Origin: Methanomicrobiales archaeon
GTDB lineage: Archaea > Halobacteriota > Methanomicrobia > Methanomicrobiales > Methanospirillaceae
NCBI GenBank assembly: GCA_012520015.1
Contig: JAAYPD010000410.1
Span: 1-12,999 of the forward strand
Length of the DNA: 12,999 bases
Reading direction: 5' to 3'
The position numbers and the translations under genes were made by a program. The notes below the pieces were generated by a model, which saw only the letters and a program-made list of their open reading frames with translations, was not told where the DNA came from and did no database searches. How positions within the stretch are numbered: position 1 is the stretch's first letter; every line of letters begins with the position of its first letter. Shown one piece after another: positions 7,772 to 12,999 of this stretch.

Positions 7772-8601
7772 TGCTGGAGTTTATCTTTCCGAACAATGTC
7801 ATGTGCCATGCCGTAGAAGCGATGCTCTTTGCATCCCTTGGCTGCGCATTATTAAGTGTTCTTATCACCCAGATGAACATCTCATCAATCGGGTTTACCA
7901 TGTCCCATGCTGCATTTGCAGGTGGCTCGGTCGGGGCATTCTTTGGGTACGCCGTTCTGCCGTCAGCAGTACTTGTCAGTATACTGACCGCTTTTCTGAT
8001 GGGGCCGCTCAGCGATCGGACCAGGATGCATACAGACACAACACTTGGAGTCCTGTTCGGGACAACAATGGCGGTTGCAATATTTTTCATCGCCCTCATG
8101 CAGGGAACAGGGAAAGGTTTTGATGCAAGTTCGCTCCTTTATGGAAATGTCATATCCCTCTACCGGGAAGAGATCTATGCCCTGGTTATAATTTCTCTTC
8201 TGATCGTCATATTCCTCTCTGTTTTTTACAAGGAGATTACAGCAATCGTCTTTCATAAGCGCCTTGCCGAGATAGCAGGTATACGGGTAAAACCGGTGTA
8301 TTATGGGATCCTGTTCCTGATTTCAGTAATGGTCGCACTGAGTATTCCCATCGTCGGCGGACTTCTGCTCTATGTATGGCTGGTAACTCCTGCTGCGATT
8401 GCATACCAGTTCTGCAACACTATGAGGAACATGTTCATCATGGCACCTGCGGTCGCGGTCATAATGAGTATCTTCGGCGCCCTGATCGGTGTTCAGTACT
8501 CACTCCCTGTAGGTCCTCTTACTGCAGTACTATTCAGCGGTATGTTTGTCATTGCTGTTGCAGTCTCTCCGAAAAGAAAAGTTGTAATTCACAAACATTA
8601 A
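7771..8601 (+). CDS. ABC-3 family metal transporter permease
   Basis: This 276-residue polytopic membrane protein has about eight hydrophobic segments, as usual for ABC-3 (ZnuB/TroC-type) permeases. Family marks are MSHAAFAGG (44-52) and the LVTPAAIAYQF loop that contacts the ATPase. A short basic tail (SPKRKVVIHKH) faces the cytoplasm. It would form the channel with the upstream ATPase and receive substrate from the binding protein encoded 25 bases downstream. Start ATG 7771 shares one base with the upstream stop, and a GGTGG (7759-7763) precedes it as a weak ribosome binding site. The transported metal cannot be read from the permease. Confidence 0.88.
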   Translation: MLEFIFPNNVMCHAVEAMLFASLGCALLSVLITQMNISSIGFTMSHAAFAGGSVGAFFGYAVLPSAVLVSILTAFLMGPLSDRTRMHTDTTLGVLFGTTMAVAIFFIALMQGTGKGFDASSLLYGNVISLYREEIYALVIISLLIVIFLSVFYKEITAIVFHKRLAEIAGIRVKPVYYGILFLISVMVALSIPIVGGLLLYVWLVTPAAIAYQFCNTMRNMFIMAPAVAVIMSIFGALIGVQYSLPVGPLTAVLFSGMFVIAVAVSPKRKVVIHKH

Positions 8602-8626
8602 TACGAAAAGTGAAGAAGTAATAATC

Positions 8627-9508
8627 ATGAAGCACTCAGGATTATTACTTATTCTGGGCATCATCGTGGCTCTCATTCCAGGAGCTGCGGCCCTTGACGT
8701 AGTAGCAACAACAAGCGTCCTCTGGGACGCTGTTCAGGAGATCGGTGGAGATGAAGTCAATGTGATCTACATCGCTGATCCGACGGTCTGCCCACATCTG
8801 CAGGGAGATATTCTTCCTGGACTTATCCAGAGGAATGCAGCAAAACTTGAAAAGGCAGATCTTTTCCTTGCGCATAACACCACCATGGACTTTGCCACCA
8901 TGCAGGCCGTTGAAAAGTTCCGTGACTCCAATGGATATGGGAAGACCAGGTGGACGATTTTAAAGCCTGATGCATCCTGGAACACTCCCGAGACCGCATT
9001 GGAACTGACTAATACCGTTCTTGGATGGCTTAAGGCAGCTGATGGGCGTAACTCCAAGACATATGAAGAACGGGCAAAACAGTATAAAGAAAAGATCATT
9101 GCGGCAGGCAGCCTGACAGAAGAAGAGAAGGAACTGCTTGCAAAGAAGTATACAGTCGTCATGGCATGGCAGAGAGAGCCGGTAGAAGACTGGCTTGGTC
9201 TGAATGTCATAGATATTTATGCGCCTGAGTTTGCCCTTGGAGGAAACAAGACGCCCGCTAAGGTTGTGGACGCCCTGAAGGCTGATCCACAAAAACTCTA
9301 TGCACTTGACCTTCTCCCAGGAGGAGGAAAGATCTACGTGATTGAGAACATGCAGTCAGGAGAGATGGCAAAGGGCATAGCAGAGGCACTTGAGGACATG
9401 GCAATTTATGCAAACCGTGTAATATTTACTAACTTCCCGAAATCCCTGGAAGGTGTAGACTCTATTCCGGATGTGCTTGCATACAACAAGAACCTCATCC
9501 TTAACTAA
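8627..9508 (+). CDS. Divergent ZnuA/TroA-superfamily substrate-binding protein
   Basis: This 293-residue exported protein has a signal peptide (hydrophobic residues 5-18, probable cut after AAA at 20-22) and no lipobox cysteine, so it is either released or held by other means. The start of the mature chain (DVVATTSVLWDAVQEIGGDE) and the AAKLEKADLFLAHN segment are typical of cluster A-I metal-binding proteins. The ligand pattern is not. H57 is present in CPHLQGD, preceded by C55. The segment normally reading DPHVW is ASWNTPE, and the one normally carrying the third His reads VVMAWQREPVEDW. Two of three classical ligands are thus missing, so the substrate may be bound differently (for example by C55 and H57) or may be a metal complex. 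It is the last gene of the FmdE-ABC cluster, 25 bases after the permease, and ends at a T6 run. Confidence 0.8.
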   Translation: MKHSGLLLILGIIVALIPGAAALDVVATTSVLWDAVQEIGGDEVNVIYIADPTVCPHLQGDILPGLIQRNAAKLEKADLFLAHNTTMDFATMQAVEKFRDSNGYGKTRWTILKPDASWNTPETALELTNTVLGWLKAADGRNSKTYEERAKQYKEKIIAAGSLTEEEKELLAKKYTVVMAWQREPVEDWLGLNVIDIYAPEFALGGNKTPAKVVDALKADPQKLYALDLLPGGGKIYVIENMQSGEMAKGIAEALEDMAIYANRVIFTNFPKSLEGVDSIPDVLAYNKNLILN

Positions 9509-9511
9509 CTC

Positions 9512-9539
9512 TTTTTTCCGGAATTTATTTTAAAAATTC
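9512..9539. terminator. Bidirectional terminator between the two convergent transport operons
   Basis: A T6 run (9512-9517) follows the + strand operon by three bases. GAATTT (9521-9526) and AAATTC (9534-9539) form a 6-bp AT-rich hairpin with a 7-base loop, and A5 at 9532-9536 supplies a T5 run on the - strand. Together they can end transcription from both sides. Nothing else is evident in the 95-bp gap. Confidence 0.45.
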
Positions 9540-9603
9540 ATATGATTTATTACCTGGTTAGGATTTGTACCACCTGATTGATCCGTGATAAGTGGGGATT
9601 ACA

Positions 9604-10440
9604 TTAAAAATCAGAATTTTGTATATCTTTCATACAACTCCTGGATATATTGCTCCCTCCCAATACAAGGAGATACACGGTAACACCCAGGAGTATGATT
9701 GTGGAGCCGGATGGGATGTCAAAAATCCAGGAGAGAAAAATCCCGCATGTGGTCAGGAACATGCTAATCAGCGTTGCCCTGATCATCATTCCTCTCAAAG
9801 TCTTTGAAAAAGGTCTGGCTATCGCTGCAGGGAGTGTCAGAAGTGCAATGACAAGAATGATACCCACTACCTGGATTAACACCACAACGGAGACCGCAAT
9901 CAGGGCCAGGATCATCAAATGAAGACCGCGGACAGGCAGGTTTGAAATTGCCGCGTACTCTGCATCAAAGGCCAGGGCCTGTAGCACTGGATAGAAGATG
10001 AGGAAGAGCAGGAGGACAAAGGCGCCCAGCAGAGTCATCATCACAAGATGCCCTGGCGCTACCAGGAGAATATTACCAAAAAGATAGCTAAAGAGGTCAG
10101 GAGTGTATCCGGGAGTAAGAGAGAGACACAGGATGCCAAAGGCCATTCCTCCAGCCCAGAATGCACCTATGAGGGTGTCAATATGTTCTTTGGCCCGTTC
10201 AACCAGCCCCCATATGAGGGCTGCAATCCCAAGAGTGAACCAGAGTGCTCCGGCAAGAGGATCAGCACCCAGAAGGTATCCAAGACCAATTCCTCCGAAT
10301 GCTGCATGAGATATCCCTCCGGCAACAGAGATCATATGCCTGACATAGACATAACTCCCTATTATCCCGCAGATGACAGAGGCCAGAAGACCTGCAATGA
10401 TGGCCGACCTGAAGAACTCAAATGCAAAAGCTTCTATCAT
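9604..10440 (-). CDS. znuB: Zinc-type ABC transporter permease (ABC-3 family)
   Basis: This 278-residue membrane protein has about eight hydrophobic helices. It carries the ABC-3 marks GGISHAAFGG (41-50), LLTPLFSYLF-like TPDLFSYLFGN, and LTLPAAIARPF as the ATPase-coupling loop. It forms the translocation channel of the zinc-type importer encoded by this operon. The start ATG (10440-10438) overlaps the upstream ATPase stop (ATGA), and a strong ribosome binding site, GAGGAGGG, lies just before it inside the ATPase gene. It is the last gene of the operon, ending near the shared terminator. Zinc specificity is inferred from the binding protein, not from this subunit. Confidence 0.88.
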   Translation of the reverse strand: MIEAFAFEFFRSAIIAGLLASVICGIIGSYVYVRHMISVAGGISHAAFGGIGLGYLLGADPLAGALWFTLGIAALIWGLVERAKEHIDTLIGAFWAGGMAFGILCLSLTPGYTPDLFSYLFGNILLVAPGHLVMMTLLGAFVLLLFLIFYPVLQALAFDAEYAAISNLPVRGLHLMILALIAVSVVVLIQVVGIILVIALLTLPAAIARPFSKTLRGMMIRATLISMFLTTCGIFLSWIFDIPSGSTIILLGVTVYLLVLGGSNISRSCMKDIQNSDF

Positions 10441-11213
10441 GAACCCTCCTCATGCCTTTCCAAAACCCGGTGAGGTACGTCCCCGTGGGTGATGATGTCC
10501 ACCGGGCATCCATAGGTACTGGTGATCATGTCCGAGGTCAACTGGTCGCTGTCATGCATGTAGAGACGCCGGTTCAGACAGGCAACCCGGTTTACATGTC
10601 GGGATACCACGCCGATATCATGGGTAATCATAACGATGGTAATCTCCTTTGATAAGGAAGAAAGAAGTTCATAAAAGTGTTCTTCCGTTGGAGTATCAAC
10701 ATAAACCGTCGGTTCATCAAGGATAAGGATATCTGGATCCCCGGCAAGGGCCCGGGCAATAAGGACCCGCTGCCTCTCACCACCGGAAAGTGCCTTTACC
10801 GGGCGGGTGCCAAGTAAATCGGCTGATATCCTGGATAATGCATTGTTCGCCGCGATATGATCCTCATCTGTATATCGTCTGAAGATGCCCTTCTTTCTCC
10901 CCATTCTGCCTGTCAGAACCATCTCATGCACAGTGATCGGAAATGAAAAGTCAAAGACATGGGTCTGGGGAACATACCCAATTCTTGCCCTGGATTCAGG
11001 ATTTGCCGGAGAACCAAATAGCAAAATCTCACCTGAGTCACAGGGGACAAGGCCTAGAACTGCCCTGACAAGAGTGGACTTCCCAGCTCCGTTTGGTCCT
11101 ATGATTGCAAAAAAATCTCCCTTCCTTACCTGGAAGGTTATGGATTCCAGGACAACCTGCTGGTTCCTGGTGACAGTCACATTGTCAACCTCGATCACCG
11201 GCTCCTGCATCAT
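10437..11213 (-). CDS. znuC: Zinc-type ABC transporter ATP-binding protein
   Basis: This 258-residue ATPase has Walker A GPNGAGKST (39-47), Q-loop Q83 in YVPQ, signature LSGGERQR (142-149), Walker B LILDEP (D166, E167) and H198 in ITHD. The C-terminal GCPVDIITHGDVPHRVL is a hallmark of the ZnuC/TroB-type ATPases paired with ABC-3 permeases. The gene overlaps its neighbours on both sides by four bases (ATGA). A second ATG follows immediately (11210), so the exact start is uncertain by one codon. It powers import by the permease encoded next. Confidence 0.92.
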   Translation of the reverse strand: MMQEPVIEVDNVTVTRNQQVVLESITFQVRKGDFFAIIGPNGAGKSTLVRAVLGLVPCDSGEILLFGSPANPESRARIGYVPQTHVFDFSFPITVHEMVLTGRMGRKKGIFRRYTDEDHIAANNALSRISADLLGTRPVKALSGGERQRVLIARALAGDPDILILDEPTVYVDTPTEEHFYELLSSLSKEITIVMITHDIGVVSRHVNRVACLNRRLYMHDSDQLTSDMITSTYGCPVDIITHGDVPHRVLERHEEGS

Positions 11214-12184
11214 GGTATACCTGATATCTTTTCTGCTATCTGTTGCATGTTCTCAAGATAATTCCCGGCAAGCGGGCTGATTAGGACCATGGTCCCGTTC
11301 AGCTCCCTTGCCAGCGTCTCTGCCTGCCTGGTGGAACCTTCAGGTTCTGTGAAGACAATGTTTATCCCTTCTGACCTGGCTCTTATGATTAAATCTGCAA
11401 GCTGTCTTGATGAAGGCTCTCGTCCGTCCTCTTCAACGGCCATCTGGGTCAGGTTATAATCTCTGCAGAAATATCCAAAAGCCGGATGGTATACGAGAAC
11501 AGTCCTTGTTTTGAGATCCTCTAAGGATTTCCGGATTTTCCGGTCAGCATCTGCAAGTCTTTGGTTATAATTATCACGGTTTTTAAAGAAATTTTCCTTC
11601 ATATCAGGTTCTAGTACCGCCAGTTCTTCAGCGGTGGTGTTGACGATAATGGCAGCATTCTTAAGTGACAGCCACATATGTGGATCGCACCCTGCACCGG
11701 CATCATCTCCGGATGTTACCGTTATGTCCCTAATGGGGCCTGCCTGGCTGCAGAAGTTGATATTTTCTGACAGGTTAACCACTCTCAAACTTGGGTATGT
11801 CTGCTTAATTCGCGAGATCCAACGGTTCTCAAACTCAATGCCTGAACCAAGTGCGATATACATGTCAGCAGATTCCAGCCCTGCAATCTGGGATGGTGTG
11901 GGTTCAAAGGTATGTGGACTTGAGCCTGGCGGGACCATTACCAGGATCTTCACCGGGTAATCTCCTGCAACCTCTTTGATAAACTCTTCCTGTGGAGGAA
12001 TCGTGCAGGCGATAACTGGCTGGTGGAGAGAAGGCTCTTTGTCATTTGCCATGCAGCCACATGAGGCAGATAAGAGGACGGACCAGGACAACAGCAAAAA
12101 CAGAAGAGTAATGGCATAATCCTGTATTGAAATGTTCTCATTATCAGACGACATGATCTTAAGCTTAAAGCTAAATTTTTTCAT
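11210..12184 (-). CDS. znuA: Zinc-type substrate-binding protein with three His ligands
   Basis: This 324-residue exported cluster A-I binding protein presents metal to the permease. Numbered from ATG 12184, the ligands are H91 in SPHTFEP, H169 in CDPHMWLS and H233 in HPAFGYF. A third His rather than Glu is typical of zinc binders. The usual fourth acidic ligand in DPL is S303 (ISPLAGNYLENM), and the His-rich loop of bacterial ZnuA is absent. The start is ambiguous. ATG 12184 overlaps the regulator stop (TAATG) and follows a weak GGTG. ATG 12199 lies within the regulator. ATG 12154 would leave the operator-like site outside the coding region. The hydrophobic segment ITLLFLLLSWSVLL ends in LSASC, a plausible lipobox, but it is preceded by an unusually long acidic stretch (SSDNENISIQD). 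Its stop overlaps the ATPase start. Confidence 0.88.
   Translation of the reverse strand: MKKFSFKLKIMSSDNENISIQDYAITLLFLLLSWSVLLSASCGCMANDKEPSLHQPVIACTIPPQEEFIKEVAGDYPVKILVMVPPGSSPHTFEPTPSQIAGLESADMYIALGSGIEFENRWISRIKQTYPSLRVVNLSENINFCSQAGPIRDITVTSGDDAGAGCDPHMWLSLKNAAIIVNTTAEELAVLEPDMKENFFKNRDNYNQRLADADRKIRKSLEDLKTRTVLVYHPAFGYFCRDYNLTQMAVEEDGREPSSRQLADLIIRARSEGINIVFTEPEGSTRQAETLARELNGTMVLISPLAGNYLENMQQIAEKISGIP
12159..12175 (-). promoter_or_regulatory. Operator-like near-palindrome at the start of the binding-protein gene
   Basis: On the - strand this reads TTTAGCTTTAAGCTTAA, a 17-bp palindrome around a central base with one mismatched pair. It matches 14 of 17 bases of the site in front of the regulator. 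It lies between the regulator stop and ATG 12154, or inside the first codons if ATG 12184 is used. This may mark an internal regulated promoter. Confidence 0.45.
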
Positions 12185-12603
12185 TACATCACACCACAAC
12201 AGGCTGGATCATGTTCAATCACACCGCAGGCCCCTTTGCAGGGATGACCAAGTGAACGGCAGATCTGATCAATGTGGTTCTTTGGCACAAGGTGTTCGAT
12301 CTTTTCAGCCTGGGTGCATGCATCCTTTTCTGACAGACCGGCACGGGTAAACATGAGCGAGAGGATTCGGTGGCGACGCAGAAGAAAGCGGGTCAGTTCT
12401 TCTCCTGCATCGGTCAGGGAAGCCTTCCGGTATGGATCGTACCATATGTACCCGGCATCTTTCAGCTCATGAAGCGTCCTTGTGACAGTGGAGGTGCGTA
12501 CCCCGAATTCATCTGCGATCTCTCCGGGTTTTACTCCTGGATCATGCGAATAAATGAATTTTAAAAACCTGATCTTCTGGGGAGTATTTACCCGGGTTGA
12601 CAT
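12184..12603 (-). CDS. DtxR/MntR-family metal-dependent transcriptional regulator
   Basis: This 139-residue repressor-type protein heads the zinc operon. Residues 8-75 form the winged helix (GEIADEFGVRTSTVTRTLHE as recognition region, then wing DPYRKASLTDAG). Residues 76-120 form the dimer and metal domain. By hand alignment, H78, E100, E103 and H104 match MntR ligands H77, E99, E102 and H103, but the N-terminal pair D8/E11 is replaced by R12/K15. The C-terminal tail holds C122, C126, H131, C135 and C136, and may supply replacement ligands. No SH3-like third domain is present, as in MntR. The gene overlaps the binding-protein gene by one base, so it probably autoregulates the operon. A GGGGAT next to the ATG is a poor ribosome binding site, and leaderless initiation is likely. 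The metal sensed is inferred to be zinc. Confidence 0.85.
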   Translation of the reverse strand: MSTRVNTPQKIRFLKFIYSHDPGVKPGEIADEFGVRTSTVTRTLHELKDAGYIWYDPYRKASLTDAGEELTRFLLRRHRILSLMFTRAGLSEKDACTQAEKIEHLVPKNHIDQICRSLGHPCKGACGVIEHDPACCGVM

Positions 12604-12626
12604 ATCCCCATGTAGAGCATGAAAGA

Positions 12627-12634
12627 AGATAAAG
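12627..12634 (-). promoter_or_regulatory. TATA box of the regulator-znuACB operon
   Basis: CTTTATCT on the - strand is centred about 27 bp before ATG 12603, the spacing of leaderless archaeal promoters. It overlaps the operator-like palindrome by five bases, so a bound repressor would exclude TBP. Confidence 0.4.
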
Positions 12635-12646
12635 CTTACAGCTAAA
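12630..12646 (-). promoter_or_regulatory. Operator-like near-palindrome overlapping the operon promoter
   Basis: On the - strand it reads TTTAGCTGTAAGCTTTA. It shares the core TTTAGCTNTAAGCTT with the site at 12159-12175 and is 27-43 bp upstream of the regulator start, abutting the TATA box. These are the only two copies I found in the window. Position and symmetry suit a DtxR-type dimer. Confidence 0.5.
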
Positions 12647-12679
12647 AGTCATCCATACCCGGGTTCATAATTATGACTT
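12646..12679. repeat. Perfect 7-bp inverted repeat enclosing a CCCGGG palindrome
   Basis: AAGTCAT (12646-12652) and ATGACTT (12673-12679) pair perfectly across 20 bases that include ACCCGGGT (12657-12664). On the - strand a run of four Ts overlaps its end, so it could terminate the upstream gene. It could also be a second regulator site before the operon. Confidence 0.35.
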
Positions 12680-12685
12680 CTGTCT

Positions 12686-12999
12686 TTAGCCATCTTGATT
12701 TAACGGAATGGAGGGTACTTTCTGCCATTGTTTCAATGTCTTTTGATGAGATTTTTTTCCAAAAAGGTTATCCCTGAATACCGGGTCAGGTCTTATCCCA
12801 AGCTCATCAGATATGGCAAAGACACATGAAATCTTTACCGGGCAGGCCCGGCACTTTGGCCCTGGCCCACACCATGTTGTTCCGATCATGTATAATGGAC
12901 GGTCAATGCTCCACGGGTCTTCAGGTGACAGCATCCTGGCAAGTCGCCTGGCTTTCATTGGAGTTATGGCATTTCCATCCCCACATATCATCCTTCCAA
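12686..12999 (-). CDS. C-terminal part of a probable endonuclease III-like [4Fe-4S] protein
   Basis: The reading frame is open to the right edge of the window, so at least the N-terminal half is missing. The visible 104 or so residues end in a tail after a four-cysteine cluster, WCGPGPKCRACPVKISC. Its spacing is C-X5-C-X2-C-X5-C, close to the C-X6-C-X2-C-X5-C iron-sulfur loop at the end of endonuclease III and MutY. DRPLYMIGTTWC aligns by eye with the helix before that loop in endonuclease III. The catalytic helix-hairpin-helix would lie outside the window. A base-excision repair glycosylase is therefore likely but not proven; another small ferredoxin-like domain is the alternative. It precedes the regulator operon on the same strand with an 82-bp gap holding the operon promoter. 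Confidence 0.5.
   Translation of the reverse strand, partial: GRMICGDGNAITPMKARRLARMLSPEDPWSIDRPLYMIGTTWCGPGPKCRACPVKISCVFAISDELGIRPDPVFRDNLFGKKSHQKTLKQWQKVPSIPLNQDG

Noticed and set aside
10427..10433. Third AAGCTT, considered as another copy of the zinc-operon operator
   Set aside because: Only the six-base AAGCTT core is shared, with no TTTAGCT half, and it lies at the permease start with strong ATPase-permease coupling.
9650..10473. Long + strand open frames opposite the permease gene
   Set aside because: They lie antisense to a well-supported ABC-3 permease and show no family resemblance or ribosome binding site.

Overview
The window looks like chromosomal DNA of a methanogenic archaeon, most likely of the order Methanomicrobiales. 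The order is an inference and the genus is not resolved. Support comes from an FmdE-family protein, a chemotaxis-receptor remnant whose PAS and linker segments resemble those of Methanospirillum-type receptors, archaeal TATA-like boxes about 26 bp upstream of genes without Shine-Dalgarno sites (leaderless transcription), oligo-T ends after genes, and GGAG-type ribosome binding sites elsewhere. No tRNA, rRNA, CRISPR array or insertion sequence was seen. No gene-free stretch exceeds 300 bases; the longest are 839-1020 and 6434-6587.

Left part (1-5918, + strand). It opens with a decayed methyl-accepting chemotaxis protein: a PAS segment interrupted by an in-frame TAA, a HAMP-like linker, and only the returning arm of the signalling coiled coil, with the conserved tip missing. 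Next is a two-gene sbcD-sbcC operon encoding a bacterial-style Mre11/Rad50 nuclease-ATPase pair, with all nuclease motifs, a CPLC zinc hook and complete ABC ATPase motifs.

Middle (5960-9508, + strand). A small secreted protein of unknown function has its own apparently leaderless promoter. It is followed by a tightly packed four-gene cluster: a short FmdE-domain protein, an ABC ATPase, an ABC-3 family permease, and a secreted ZnuA/TroA-superfamily binding protein that has lost two of the three usual metal-binding histidines. This combination is the best candidate here for an undescribed metal or metal-complex uptake system.

Right part (9604-12603, - strand, convergent with the previous cluster). 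Here lies a conventional zinc-type ABC import operon, ordered DtxR-family regulator, binding protein (three His ligands), ATPase, permease, with every junction overlapping by 1-4 bases when the binding protein starts at 12184. A 17-bp near-palindrome, consensus TTTAGCTNTAAGCTTNA on the - strand, occurs in front of the regulator and again at the start of the binding-protein gene; it is probably the regulator's operator. The right edge carries the C-terminus of a probable [4Fe-4S] endonuclease III-like protein.

The right half thus reads as a metal-homeostasis locus: two ABC-3 transporters placed tail to tail around a shared hairpin terminator, one with canonical ligands and its own metalloregulator, the other with an FmdE partner and altered ligands.
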